DNA from: Spirochaetota bacterium | GTDB lineage: Bacteria; Spirochaetota; JAGLSM01; JAKPMW01 | DNA length: 57,227 bases | Reading direction: 5' to 3' | Assembly (NCBI GenBank): GCA_031283155.1 | Contig: JAITCI010000002.1 | Span: 1 to 57,227 of the forward strand | In this document: one piece after another, positions 16,576 through 27,132 of the stretch | How the letters are laid out: every line of letters begins with the position of its first letter | Position numbering within the stretch: position 1 is the first letter of the stretch | The notes under the pieces: generated by a model | Told to the model about the DNA's origin: nothing | Seen by the model: the letters and a program-made list of their open reading frames with translations, nothing else | The model's database searches: none | Program-made: the position numbers and the translations under genes

Positions 16576-18388
16576 CCATAAAGCGCTTGAAGCCGGTGAT
16601 CGTGATCTTTGCCCCGAGCTTATCGCCCGTGGCTTTTGTCAGATCGTTTACGGTCATTTTATTGTCCCGTATATACTCCTGATCGATCAGGGTGATCTCC
16701 TTGAAAAATTTGGCAAGCTGCCCGTCCAGCATCTTTTCTATAATTTCGGCGGGCTTGCCGCTCTCGGCTGCCTTGCGCCTAAGAACGTCTTTTTGTTCTT
16801 CCACTACCTTGTCGGACACGCCCGAGCGGTCAAGCGCAATGGGATTCATGGAAGCAACCTGCATCGCGATCTCCCGCGCGTAGCTCTGGAATTCGGGATT
16901 TTCCGCGAGTTCGGGCTTATCCATCCCGAAAGCGACTATCGCGGCGATGCGCCCGCCGTGCGCGTAGCAGGAGACGTACCCATTGTCCGCCGAGAGGATC
17001 GCGCTCCGGCGAATCGTGATATTCTCGCCGAGTTTCGAGATGGTCAGCTTGAGTTCATCGCCTGACGCCGCGTCCAGATCGTCCACGGAATTGTATGGTT
17101 TATCGCCCGCGAGGCAGCCTTTCGCCACCAGCGCCGCAAACCCGGCGAACACCTCATTCTTCGCGACAAAATCGGTTTCGCAATTCACCTCAACCAGAAC
17201 CGCCTTTTTCCCATTGGATGCGGAGGAGATCACGCCTTCCTTGGTGGCGCGCGCAACGCGCTTCGCGGCGTCGGCCAGACCCTTTTCGCGCAGTATCAAT
17301 GCGGCTTTCTCAAAATCACCGTTGGTTTCAGTCAGCGCGCGCTTGCAGTCCATCATGCCGGCGGCAGTCTTGTCGCGCAGGCGTTTCACGTCCTCGGCGC
17401 TGAAAGCCGCTTTATCGGACGCAGCGGCGGCAGGCGCTGGACTTGCTGCCGGTGCGCTTGCCTCAGCTTTGGCCGCAGGCTTGGCGTCGGACTTGGCGGG
17501 AGCGGCCTCGCCGGACGCAAGCTCGCTCTCGGCCTTTGCCTCGCGTTTGCCGCGCCCCCCCTGTTTAATGAAGGGTGTGCTTGAACCGGTGGCAGGCGTT
17601 TCCACACTTGTGCCTGTGCCCGAGTGTTCCGATTCAAAACTCTCGGATCCGCTGCTGTAAAAGCTCTCGCCCGCAGTGGTCTGGTGGCTGTCCAGCTCGC
17701 GGCCCGATTCCTGGGCTGCCTCAACAACCGTAAGACTGAAGAGATTGGTGAAGAGCTTTATGGCGCGGATCGCGTCGTCGTTGCCGGGAATCACATGGTC
17801 GATCAGGGTGGGATCACAGTTGGTATCCACTATCGCGAAAATCGGAATCCCGAGAGTGCGCGCCTCGTTAACCGCTATCGCCTCGCGTTTCGGATCGATG
17901 ATGATGAGCGCGTCGGGCAGCTTCGCCATTTTTTTGATACCGCCCACGTTCTTCTCGAGTTTCTCTTTTTCATGCGTAAGCCCGAGGCGCTCCTTTTTGT
18001 TGATGAGCGAGAAGGTGCCGTCGGTTTCCATTTTTTCGAGACGGCGAAGACGCTCAATGGTTTTGCGGATGGTGACAAAATTGGTGAGCGTACCGCCCAG
18101 CCAGCGGTTCGTTACATGGTACATACCGCATTGCTCGGCAGCCTGGCGTACGGCCGTTTGCGCCTGCTTTTTGGTACCCACAAAAAGGATCCCGCCGCCG
18201 TTACGCACAAGGTTGTACAGGATCTCGATGGCCTCGTTGATCTTGGCCAGGGTTTTTTGCAGATCGATGATGTGAATGCCGTTTCGCTCGGTGAAAATGT
18301 ACTGCGCCATCTTGGGATTCCACCGGCGCGTTTGATGCCCGAAATGAACGCCGGACTCGAGAAGCTCTTTCATGGTTACTTTAGCCAA
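16556..18388 (-). CDS. rpsB-tsf: Ribosomal protein S2-elongation factor Ts fusion
   Basis: One uninterrupted 610-codon frame. Residues 1 to about 228 are complete S2 ([36 protein letters not shown]). Residues 231-327 are a Ser/Glu then Ala/Pro/Lys-rich linker. Residues 328-610 are full-length EF-Ts ([38 protein letters not shown]). No stop occurs between them, and no Met precedes the EF-Ts part; the only candidate internal start is a GTG near residue 262 without a ribosome binding site. The start is TTG with AGGAGGG in front. S2 is a small-subunit protein and EF-Ts recycles EF-Tu, so fusion would tether a nucleotide-exchange factor to the ribosome or require cleavage. Confidence 0.93.
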   Translation of the reverse strand: MAKVTMKELLESGVHFGHQTRRWNPKMAQYIFTERNGIHIIDLQKTLAKINEAIEILYNLVRNGGGILFVGTKKQAQTAVRQAAEQCGMYHVTNRWLGGTLTNFVTIRKTIERLRRLEKMETDGTFSLINKKERLGLTHEKEKLEKNVGGIKKMAKLPDALIIIDPKREAIAVNEARTLGIPIFAIVDTNCDPTLIDHVIPGNDDAIRAIKLFTNLFSLTVVEAAQESGRELDSHQTTAGESFYSSGSESFESEHSGTGTSVETPATGSSTPFIKQGGRGKREAKAESELASGEAAPAKSDAKPAAKAEASAPAASPAPAAAASDKAAFSAEDVKRLRDKTAAGMMDCKRALTETNGDFEKAALILREKGLADAAKRVARATKEGVISSASNGKKAVLVEVNCETDFVAKNEVFAGFAALVAKGCLAGDKPYNSVDDLDAASGDELKLTISKLGENITIRRSAILSADNGYVSCYAHGGRIAAIVAFGMDKPELAENPEFQSYAREIAMQVASMNPIALDRSGVSDKVVEEQKDVLRRKAAESGKPAEIIEKMLDGQLAKFFKEITLIDQEYIRDNKMTVNDLTKATGDKLGAKITITGFKRFMVGEELE

Positions 18389-18564
18389 AACTCACCCTCC
18401 TGGATATTCCGCCCCGCGCCCCAAAAAGGGCGGGAGACAGTACGGCTTCTCCGCGCGCTGCCGCATTCACCTTACACGGCCTTCCATGATAAACTGCCGG
18501 AAGCGCCGGAGACGTATCCCCGCCCAACAGGCGCGGATATTTATATTCAAAAATATATATAAAA

Positions 18565-19179
18565 CTATAACAAACGCAAACCTAAAGAACGCGACCGCTC
18601 CGCAAGCAGCTCCAGCGGCAAACCGGCTATGTTTGACCAGCTTCCCGTAACCGGACACACCGGATCAAGCAGCAAAACACCAAGCCCCTGAACGCGGTAG
18701 GAACCGGCGGCACAAAGCGCCTCTTCCCGCTCAAGATAGGCATGGATCGTATCGTCGTCAAGGACCCGGAAGCGCACCCTTGTTTCCGCGAGGGAAAGGT
18801 CTATCGCGGCTGGGAGAGCATCTGCGGCAACACGCGCGAGCGCGAGACCGGTCAGCACCCTGTGTTCGCGTCCGCTCAAGCGGCCGAGCATCGCGCGGGC
18901 GTCACTGATATCGCGCGGCTTCCCGAGGATATCGCCATCCACGGCAACGACCGTATCCGCCGCGATCAGAAAGGCGTCGGCGGGAAAATCGGGAAGCGCA
19001 AGAACGGCGCGCGCCTTCCCTTCCGCGAGACGCATGACCATATCTTCGGGACTCTCGTCCGCGATCCTGCACTCTTTATATTCGCTGGATATAACCAGGG
19101 GTTCCAGGCCAATCCCGCGCAAAAGCCGCAAGCGCTCCGCAGATCCGGAGGCGAGAACGAAATTCAGAACCTTCTCCAT
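18565..19179 (-). CDS. maf: Maf-family nucleoside triphosphate pyrophosphatase
   Basis: A 204-residue Maf/HAM1-superfamily protein that hydrolyses non-canonical or modified nucleoside triphosphates. It begins VLNFVLASGSAERLRLL, close to the family ASxSPRR motif with Ala-Glu in place of Pro-Arg. It has IAADTVVAVDG with the catalytic Asp, and the C-terminus has NIAGLPLELL. It overlaps the DUF4321 gene by 16 bases. It is not related to the flagellar MAF-type protein at 38928. Confidence 0.92.
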   Translation of the reverse strand: MEKVLNFVLASGSAERLRLLRGIGLEPLVISSEYKECRIADESPEDMVMRLAEGKARAVLALPDFPADAFLIAADTVVAVDGDILGKPRDISDARAMLGRLSGREHRVLTGLALARVAADALPAAIDLSLAETRVRFRVLDDDTIHAYLEREEALCAAGSYRVQGLGVLLLDPVCPVTGSWSNIAGLPLELLAERSRSLGLRLL

Positions 19180-19394
19180 ATCAAAAGCGCGGCGATAATC
19201 CCGAGGATGGCGGCCACGTTACAGCGGAATCCCGCGCGGATGATGTGCAAATCAAAGCCAACGTCCACGCCGAGCATGAAAAAATCCTCAAGCCCGGGAA
19301 AAATCGCGATCAGAAGCTGCGCAAAAATCACGCCCGCGAGCGCTCCCAAAAAACAAACGAGAATCACCATCCCGACCCGATTATCGCGCGCCAT
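19164..19394 (-). CDS. DUF4321 family small membrane protein
   Basis: A 76-residue protein with two hydrophobic helices (GMVILVCFLGALAGVIFAQLL and the C-terminal NVAAILGIIAALLIWRRF). The spacing and the closing LLIWRRF fit DUF4321, a family of unknown function. It overlaps maf and follows the PilZ gene by 23 bases, so all three are probably one transcript. Confidence 0.75.
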   Translation of the reverse strand: MARDNRVGMVILVCFLGALAGVIFAQLLIAIFPGLEDFFMLGVDVGFDLHIIRAGFRCNVAAILGIIAALLIWRRF

Positions 19395-19417
19395 ATCCTC
19401 TCCTCTGAATTATGCTC

Positions 19418-19816
19418 TCAAATATGCATTCGCGCAGTGGGATGCTCTGTCTTGCTTTGCGAAATGGGTTCCAAAAACTGAAAACCAAGCCGCGAAGAAC
19501 CACTCTCGACCTGTTTCATCCAAACAAGGGAACAGCGCTTTTCATGCAGTTCTTCCTTGTACATAAAACGCACATCAAAAATAAGGGGCTTTCGGAGATC
19601 GAAACACAGCCCGGTATCAGAAATATCCACGCCTTCCGCCTCAAGGACATCAAAATCGCCCGCAAGCTCCACCTCTGACTGCAAAATATGGCGGGGAGGG
19701 CGATCTCTGAAGCCGCGGTTCGCCTCATTTTTCATCAGCATACCCTCAACGCTCTGGATATGTTTTTGAAGCCGGGCGAGTTCTTTCAGCAAATCCTGCT
19801 CGCTAAGATTTTCCAT
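19418..19816 (-). CDS. PilZ-like domain protein
   Basis: A 132-residue protein. Residues 1-35 form a helix or coiled coil, and the rest resembles a PilZ domain: a basic RDRPPRH followed by EGVDISDTGLCFDL, matching the RxxxR and (D/N)xSxxG pattern that binds cyclic di-GMP. It may link cyclic di-GMP to motility or envelope functions. It is the first gene of the leftward run that continues into maf and rpsB-tsf. Confidence 0.7.
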   Translation of the reverse strand: MENLSEQDLLKELARLQKHIQSVEGMLMKNEANRGFRDRPPRHILQSEVELAGDFDVLEAEGVDISDTGLCFDLRKPLIFDVRFMYKEELHEKRCSLVWMKQVESGSSRLGFQFLEPISQSKTEHPTARMHI

Positions 19817-19979
19817 ATTCTTCCCTCCTTATACCCGGCGAAACAGAACTGTATAGGCATAAGAATATATCAAAACTCTCTGAAACGCATCAAATTTTAC
19901 GGGCGCGAGTTCCTTGTCTCATGCACTTCGCGCCGCTATCATTGCAGAGATTGAATTCGAAAAGAGGCGTCGGCACATA

Positions 19980-21185
<1,206 letters not shown>

Positions 21186-21307
21186 ATACCTGATTTCTCT
21201 CCGAATTTGTCTTATACTCTTAAGGAGAAATTGCCGATAAGAAATACAGGGATCGTGTATACTCTATTTGGTGTTTTGCTGACTATAAAACGATGTAAGG
21301 ACAGGTA

Positions 21308-21820
21308 ATGTGCGCCGCCAGTTTTGATACGATGCAGATAGTCCTCGTGTGCGGCAACTACGCATCCGGAAAATCCATCCTCTCCGCCAAATACTTCCCC
21401 AATTTCAAGCGCGTCAATCACGCCGAGATCCGGCGCTTTATCCGCACCATGACGGAACACGGGAAAAAATGGAACCCGAGCGAGTACGACAGCGAAATGG
21501 AAAACATCGTCAAGCGCATAGAGACGGTTATCATGAACTACTATCTGGAGCGCAAGGGGCATATCGTCGTCGATAACACCTGCGTCAACAAGGAGAGCAG
21601 GCGAAAGTATATTCAGGAAGCCAAGATGCGCAAACTCTCGATAGGCTGCATTTTTATCGACGTTCAGGCGGAAGAACTCCTGCGGCGCAACCGGGCGCGC
21701 CCCGAGGAAAGCCGCGTTCCGGAAAACGTGATCAGTATGCTTCATGCCAAAACGGAGCTTCCCACAACCGGCGAGGGCTTTAATCTTGTCAGGATCATCA
21801 GCGACAAACCCGCCAAATAA
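21308..21820 (+). CDS. P-loop kinase, polynucleotide-kinase-like
   Basis: A 170-residue single-domain P-loop protein. Walker A is GNYASGKS at residues 16-23. VNHAEIRRFI and VVDNTCVNKESRRKYIQEA match the substrate and lid regions of the AAA_33/polynucleotide-kinase group, and RRNRARPEESRVPE gives the Arg-rich lid. The phosphoryl acceptor cannot be named. AAGGACAGGT precedes the ATG. It lies 122 bases after icd and 118 before the outer-membrane protein gene. Confidence 0.75.
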   Translation: MCAASFDTMQIVLVCGNYASGKSILSAKYFPNFKRVNHAEIRRFIRTMTEHGKKWNPSEYDSEMENIVKRIETVIMNYYLERKGHIVVDNTCVNKESRRKYIQEAKMRKLSIGCIFIDVQAEELLRRNRARPEESRVPENVISMLHAKTELPTTGEGFNLVRIISDKPAK

Positions 21821-21938
21821 TTTCAGTCTGCGCTGTAGATTGCACACGGGTAAAAAATGCGCGCGCCGCCGGAGAATACGTAAATTTGTGCTACCTTTAA
21901 TGAGGAGTTTCCCGGAATTGCCGCCCAGTGGAGGAAAT

Positions 21939-23357
21939 ATGCGCCTCTCCCGATTCATCCTTCCCGCTTTTTTCTGCGTATATATGGGAACTTCGTTGTC
22001 GGCTGTCAATTTTGAGATCAAGGGAGAATTCCGCAATCGCGGCGTCCTGGTTATGAATAAAGACGCAAACGCCGCAACCAGCGACAACTACATCATCATC
22101 GACAGCCGCTTCCGCGCCTGGTTTGAACCCGTTATCAGCAGCAACCTGCGCTTTGTGTACAACCTCCAGGTCGGCGATATATCCTGGGGCGATCTGAAGG
22201 GCATCGCCCGCAAGGATGAAAGTCAGAGCTTCAGCGGCGGCGGTTCGCAAGGCACCGAGGGCGTGAACCTCAAGACACGCCAGATGTTCATACGCTATAC
22301 CAGAGATACGGCCCTGCTGGACGCAGGCTTCATTCCGTTTCGCACACCGCTTGCCTATGTTATGGACTCCAATCTCCCCGGCATTCATTGGCGGACGGAT
22401 ATACTCGGGATCACGGCAAATTTAATGTACGCGCGCGCCTATTCGGGTCCCGACGGCGAAAAACTCTACGCAGGGATGTCGGCTGATCTGATCGACCTCT
22501 CGGATGATCGCAACGATTATTTCTTTTCGCTGGATCGCCGGTTTGGAAAGGGTTTTCATCTGACCGCCTGGGCGATGTATGACGATAATGGGCGCTTCCG
22601 TGAAACCGGACCAACCTTCAAAAAGCTGCAATCCGATCTCTTTTTCTGGGGCGCCCAGGCAAAAGGCGATCTCTCCCCTGCGTTCGGTTACTCGCTGGAC
22701 GGCGTCCTGAATACGGGGCGCATAAACTCGCTTGGGGAGGGCAGCGAGGTGGTCAACGCCTACGCCTTTCGCGGTCTCCTGCGCATGACCCCCGGGGACT
22801 GGAACATCCAGATGCAGTGCCGGATCCTTTCCGGCAATGACACGGATAATATGGAAGCCGGCACATCGGTACACCAGTTTCATGTTCTGGACGGCGACGA
22901 GGGCTCGGTGGATTCCTGGATGGGCATTCTCTTTGGCGGCGGCCCCTTTAATCACCAATCCTATTTCTTTTACGGATCGGCCGCCGGAAGGCGCCTGAAC
23001 GTGACCAAGGGCTATTTTGTCCGCAATGATCCCGGAATTATTGCCGTTGAGATGTGCATTGAGAGAACCGTTTTTGACAAAACCTCCTCCATACTTCTCT
23101 CTGGCGGCTTTGCGCGCACCGCGCATGGGGTATATGCCGCCGATGACAAAGAAAAATCCTTTCTCGGCTTTGAGATCGACATGGGCTTCAAAGCCCTTGT
23201 AACGGAAGGCCTGGAGGTGTACCTCCAACTGGGATATCTCTTCCCGGGCGAAGCGCTTGGACCGACCGTTGCCCTGGATTCTATCGTCTACCCCCGCACG
23301 GAAATCGGCACCGACCCCGTCCTGCGCGCCGACGCGATGATTACGGTGAGATTTTAA
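21939..23357 (+). CDS. Outer-membrane beta-barrel (porin-like) protein candidate
   Basis: A 472-residue secreted protein. The signal peptide MRLSRFILPAFFCVYMGTSL ends near SAVNFEIKG. The mature part has alternating polar/hydrophobic strands throughout, many Tyr/Trp/Phe, and ends in phenylalanine (ITVRF), as expected of a barrel recognised by BamA. Early residues NFEIKGEFRNRG and the loops resemble alginate-export or porin-type barrels. The solute is unknown. GGAGGAAAT gives a strong ribosome binding site for the chosen ATG. The tandem hairpin repeats begin right after the stop. Confidence 0.7.
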   Translation: MRLSRFILPAFFCVYMGTSLSAVNFEIKGEFRNRGVLVMNKDANAATSDNYIIIDSRFRAWFEPVISSNLRFVYNLQVGDISWGDLKGIARKDESQSFSGGGSQGTEGVNLKTRQMFIRYTRDTALLDAGFIPFRTPLAYVMDSNLPGIHWRTDILGITANLMYARAYSGPDGEKLYAGMSADLIDLSDDRNDYFFSLDRRFGKGFHLTAWAMYDDNGRFRETGPTFKKLQSDLFFWGAQAKGDLSPAFGYSLDGVLNTGRINSLGEGSEVVNAYAFRGLLRMTPGDWNIQMQCRILSGNDTDNMEAGTSVHQFHVLDGDEGSVDSWMGILFGGGPFNHQSYFFYGSAAGRRLNVTKGYFVRNDPGIIAVEMCIERTVFDKTSSILLSGGFARTAHGVYAADDKEKSFLGFEIDMGFKALVTEGLEVYLQLGYLFPGEALGPTVALDSIVYPRTEIGTDPVLRADAMITVRF

Positions 23358-23358
23358 A

Positions 23359-23473
23359 ACACGGATGTTTTACTCCTCGATGCGACAAGGATGTCGCACT
23401 CTTATCGAGGAGTAAACACGGATGTTTTACTCCTCGATGCGACAAGGATGCCGCACTCTTATCGAGGAGTAAA
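23359..23473. repeat. Two tandem 57-bp hairpin units
   Basis: Period 57 bp (starts at 23359 and 23416). Each unit has a 13-bp outer stem, TTTACTCCTCGAT with ATCGAGGAGTAAA, and an inner stem TGCGAC/GTCGCA around AAGGAT. The second unit has a single change (GTCGCA to GCCGCA). The units lie at the end of the barrel gene and could stop transcription or protect the mRNA 3' end. Confidence 0.8.
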
Positions 23474-23531
23474 CAAAATAATATATCCGAAATGCAAGTC
23501 TTGTCCCCATTCTGCCGAAAATGAAATACAC

Positions 23532-23903
23532 ATGGACAAGATAAACTACTTTCTCTCCGGCCTGGACGATATGGACAAGGTCATCATTCTCCTGAACGAG
23601 GAAGACGACTCCATCTGCGTCGCCAAAAAAATGATATTGCAGAGGGAAGAGGTCAGCCGGTTTCCGGCCTGCGAGATAGCCAAGCTCGACGGCTACATCA
23701 GCCGTTTTGAGAATGATCTTGAGGAAGACTATATCCTGCTTAATGTCCCCGACGTCTGGTTTCGGAGCGACGGGGGTAAAACCGCCTGCCGCGAGGAAGA
23801 CTACGATCTTGTTTTTTTGCCCAAATCCGCCGTAAAATCGATTTTCTCCTCGCTCGAAACCATAGTCAAGCGATTCATCGAAGAGCTGAAGCAGGAAGCA
23901 TAA
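23532..23903 (+). CDS. Hypothetical acidic protein, 123 residues
   Basis: Not recognised. The protein MDKINYFLSGLDDMDKVI is acidic and soluble, with a C-terminal helix (SIFSSLETIVKRFIEELKQ). The start at 23532 was chosen because the upstream extension of the frame runs through the hairpin repeats; no good ribosome binding site is seen, so the start is uncertain. It lies before V-ATPase subunit C on the same strand, but a 135-bp gap with a hairpin repeat separates them. Confidence 0.55.
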   Translation: MDKINYFLSGLDDMDKVIILLNEEDDSICVAKKMILQREEVSRFPACEIAKLDGYISRFENDLEEDYILLNVPDVWFRSDGGKTACREEDYDLVFLPKSAVKSIFSSLETIVKRFIEELKQEA

Positions 23904-23965
23904 CGTCTCTTGACACCACCCCATATACCCCCTACTATACTCTTGGATATGGTATTCTGGCTTCG

Positions 23966-24002
23966 CGCCCCGCGGCTGTCGACATCCTGTCTGCGCGGGA
24001 CG
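23966..24002. repeat. Dispersed hairpin repeat CCCCGCG...TGTCTGCGCGGG, copy A
   Basis: An imperfect stem-loop with CGACATCC and TGTCTGCGCGGG, followed by CATCCAGCTTCGCGCC (24008-24023). A second copy is at 37982-38018. The flanking GCTTCGCGC word recurs twice inside the next gene. Confidence 0.55.
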
Positions 24003-24038
24003 CTACGCATCCAGCTTCGCGCCAATTAAGGAGAAATA

Positions 24039-25160
24039 ATGTCCGAGAGCGCGCTTCGCCCCTATTTATACGCCAAGGCGCACGCAATATACTCGCGGTT
24101 TATAACCGTTGAGCAGATGCAGTCCTGCCTGACAAGCAAAACCCTTGCCCCCGCATTGGACGCGCTCGCGCTGGAACAGAATGCCGCGCTCTATATGGCG
24201 CAGCAGGCCTCGGATACCGAATTTGATCTGCATGAGATTTATATCTCGCGGCTCTTCAAAGCGATCTCGCCCGGAAATCCCTTCTCGCCGCTCTTAACCG
24301 CGCTCTGCTCCGAATACGAGATCCGAAATGTGTCGCTCTTTCTCCGGCAGGGGGACGAAGCGCCGCGCGCCGCGCAAAGCGCGCAAGACAAGCCTCCGGC
24401 TTCGCGCGCCGAGTCGCCCTCCGTGGCTCCGCATCCGGCTTCGCGCGCCGTTTCATACTACGTTGTGCCCGCGAGGGGCAAAACCCTGTTCAGCGAGGAA
24501 GTCTTTACACTCCCGCGCGACAAAGTCATGCGCATCCTCGGTCAATCGGAATACGCGCCTCTTGTAAACCGCTGGAATGAGGCGCATAATATCGTCGTGC
24601 TGAATGCCGATCTCGAGAAACTCTATTGCCGGCGTATCGAACGGGCGATCAAAACCATCCCCGGGCAGGATCGCGCGGTGATCCGCAGGCTCTTTGAGCA
24701 GCGGCTCTCCCTGCGCGTAACCCTCGAAGCGTTGCGGATGCAGCGAACCTTCCGCATCGACAAGGAATCGATCCCCGCGCTGCTCTACCTGCCCACCGCA
24801 GCGATACGGCACGACGTACACAATCTCCTGCATACGGAACATTTTGGCAGCATCATCGACGCCCTGCCACGCTGGGCGCGTGTCCGCGCGCGCGACGCCG
24901 AGGTAAAGCACCCCGACCTGCGCAGCGTGAATGCCGATCCGGAACTGAATCCCTCCGATCTCGCGCACCTCGAAAATATTGCCGCGATTGTGCTGCTCCA
25001 GATCTACCGCCATACCTTCCATCTGTATCATCATGGATACGTGCCTCTGTATTGCTATTACCATCTGCTGAAAAGGGAGATCCAAAACGTCATGCTTCTC
25101 GTGAACGGGATACGCTTTGGCGTGGACGCGGAAACCTTTAAGGCGGAGCTTGTGTACTAA
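24039..25160 (+). CDS. atpC: V-type ATPase subunit C
   Basis: A 373-residue homologue of archaeal/bacterial V-type ATPase subunit C (the d-type subunit joining the central stalk to the membrane ring). It shows YLYAKAHAIYSRF at the N-terminus, PLVNRWNEAHNIVVLNADLEKLY in the middle and YHLLKREIQNVMLLVNG at the end. AAGGAG precedes the ATG. Residues about 108-138 are an Ala/Pro/Ser-rich stretch encoded by DNA holding two copies of an intergenic repeat word, so they look like a recent in-frame insertion. Subunit I follows 22 bases downstream. Confidence 0.87.
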   Translation: MSESALRPYLYAKAHAIYSRFITVEQMQSCLTSKTLAPALDALALEQNAALYMAQQASDTEFDLHEIYISRLFKAISPGNPFSPLLTALCSEYEIRNVSLFLRQGDEAPRAAQSAQDKPPASRAESPSVAPHPASRAVSYYVVPARGKTLFSEEVFTLPRDKVMRILGQSEYAPLVNRWNEAHNIVVLNADLEKLYCRRIERAIKTIPGQDRAVIRRLFEQRLSLRVTLEALRMQRTFRIDKESIPALLYLPTAAIRHDVHNLLHTEHFGSIIDALPRWARVRARDAEVKHPDLRSVNADPELNPSDLAHLENIAAIVLLQIYRHTFHLYHHGYVPLYCYYHLLKREIQNVMLLVNGIRFGVDAETFKAELVY

Positions 25161-25182
25161 AAATTTCATTCGGGGGGCTGGC

Positions 25183-27132
25183 ATGTTTAAGGCTGCGCGC
25201 ATGACCATGGTAGACATCCTCGTATTTGAGCCGCACGTCGCTTCGCTTGTCCGCAGTCTGGGCGAGGCGGGCGTCTGCGAACTCATCCATGAACAGACTG
25301 AGCCGAACGCGCGCTACGAAAAGGAACTCGAAGAGATCACGCGGCGCGTGGAGAGCGCCGAAAGCGCCATGCAAAGCTATGCCCTGCCCTGGGACAATCT
25401 CTCGCGCCTGGCGGTGTCCGCAACTGAGGATCTCTCCGGGGCTTTCCAAAATCTCGACGAACTCACAGACGCGATGGAACCGCTCCGCGCCGCCGCCGAA
25501 ACGGAAAAGCAGCGCCAGGATGAATTGCGCAATATCCTCCATACGGTGGTGGGCTTTCGCTCGCTCGATATCGAATTCAGCGCCCTGCGCGAGATGACGC
25601 ACGTCTCCCTGCGCTATGGCAGCGTTCCCGAGGAGAAGCTCGCGTCCCTGCTCGCGGCCGGCGGCAAGGCGCTCGTTCTCCCGCTCGATATTCCCGCCGA
25701 TCATGGGCGGCGCTCATTGCTTGCCGCGAGTTCCCGCACCGGGCGGTTCTCGATGGATACGCTTCTCTCGGATGCCGGTTTTCGGGATACCCCCCTGCCC
25801 GAGATGAGCGGCAACAGCGATTCCATAATCCGCCAGCTTGAGGAGAGCCTGCGCGAGAGCCGCGAGGCAAGCCAGGCGATTGAACGGCAAAAGGAAAAAC
25901 TGCTTCTCGAGAAGGGTTCCGGTTTTATCAAGGCGCTGGCCGCGCTCAAGCAAAAAAAGTGTATCCTCTCGGCCATGCGCGGTTTCACCCATACCGCAAG
26001 CACCTGCCACATTCGCTGCTGGGTGGAGCGGAGCAAATTCGGCGAACTCGAAAAACTCGTGGCCGACGCCACCGAGGGCTGCGGCGTGGTCGAGGGCATT
26101 GATCCGAATTCCCTGCCCCACTCCCGAAGAAAGGCGCTGGATATCCCCATCGTGCTCAGGAATAACCGCTTCCTGAAACCCTTCGAGGCCTTTATCCGCA
26201 ACTACGGCTATCCGCGCTACGGAGAGATCGAGCCCACGCCGCTGACCGCCATCGGTTTTGTTATCATGTTTGGCCTCATGTTCGGGGACGTCGGGCAGGG
26301 CTTTGTGCTTCTTCTGGCCGGGCTGTGGATATACCTCGGCAAAAGTTTTCCGGCAGCCCTGCGCCAAACCGGCATGGTTGTGATTTCCGCCGGAATAAGC
26401 GCCATGTTTTTCGGCTGTATGTTTGGTTCTGTTTTTTGCATGGAGAATGTTATCCACCCGCTCTGGCGTGAACCGCTTGCCTCCTACGGGAACATCCTGA
26501 TGCTCTTCGGCGCCTCGATCCTGTTTGGCGTACTCTGGATCAGCGTGGGGATTATATGCAATATCATCAACCGCCTGTATGAGCGGGATTTTGAGGACGC
26601 GCTCCTGGGCAAAACAGGCTTCGCCGGGCTTGCCTTTTACTGGGGAACCGTTATCCCGATTGGCCTCGCGCTTACCGGCGTTATTGGAGGGCCGGACATC
26701 CTCACCCTTATCATTTCCTCCGGCATTCCCCTCCTGCTGATCGTGGCGCGCGAGCCTCTCTGGGGCGCACTCACCTCCGGGCCTCTTTTTGCGCACGGCG
26801 CTGTTACCTGGGTGTTTGAGGCCATCGTGGAGATGCTGGATACGGTAATGTACTTTTTCGGAAACACCTTTTCCTTCGTGCGCATGGGCGCGTTCACGCT
26901 TGCCCACGCCGGACTCTCCATGGCGGTTATTGAACTCGCGGGACTCGTGGGCGGCGGCGCGGCAGGCCTGCTCGCCCTCATATTCGGCAATCTTCTTATA
27001 ATCGTACTCGAAGGAATGGTCGTCACCATCCAGAGCCTGCGCCTTGAGTATTACGAATTCTTCTCCAAATTTTACTCCGGCAGCGGGCGGGGACTCGTCC
27101 CGTTCAAACTTCCATTTTCGTCGGCAAGCTGA
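25183..27132 (+). CDS. atpI: V-type ATPase subunit I
   Basis: A 649-residue homologue of the V-ATPase a/I subunit, forming the ion half-channels. A cytoplasmic N-terminal half with coiled coils (about residues 70-130 and 215-260) is followed by about seven membrane segments from residue 345, with family motifs PTPLTAIGFVIMFGLMFGDVG, VRMGAFTLAHAGLS and LRLEYYEFFSKFYSGSGR. The ATG at 25183 follows GGGGGG. The membrane-ring subunit K normally comes next but is not found in the following 390 bases, so the rest of the complex must be elsewhere. Confidence 0.93.
   Translation: MFKAARMTMVDILVFEPHVASLVRSLGEAGVCELIHEQTEPNARYEKELEEITRRVESAESAMQSYALPWDNLSRLAVSATEDLSGAFQNLDELTDAMEPLRAAAETEKQRQDELRNILHTVVGFRSLDIEFSALREMTHVSLRYGSVPEEKLASLLAAGGKALVLPLDIPADHGRRSLLAASSRTGRFSMDTLLSDAGFRDTPLPEMSGNSDSIIRQLEESLRESREASQAIERQKEKLLLEKGSGFIKALAALKQKKCILSAMRGFTHTASTCHIRCWVERSKFGELEKLVADATEGCGVVEGIDPNSLPHSRRKALDIPIVLRNNRFLKPFEAFIRNYGYPRYGEIEPTPLTAIGFVIMFGLMFGDVGQGFVLLLAGLWIYLGKSFPAALRQTGMVVISAGISAMFFGCMFGSVFCMENVIHPLWREPLASYGNILMLFGASILFGVLWISVGIICNIINRLYERDFEDALLGKTGFAGLAFYWGTVIPIGLALTGVIGGPDILTLIISSGIPLLLIVAREPLWGALTSGPLFAHGAVTWVFEAIVEMLDTVMYFFGNTFSFVRMGAFTLAHAGLSMAVIELAGLVGGGAAGLLALIFGNLLIIVLEGMVVTIQSLRLEYYEFFSKFYSGSGRGLVPFKLPFSSAS

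Noticed and set aside
23359-23473. Possible CRISPR-like direct repeats
   Set aside because: Only two abutting 57-bp units with no variable spacers and no cas genes. They are tandem hairpins.
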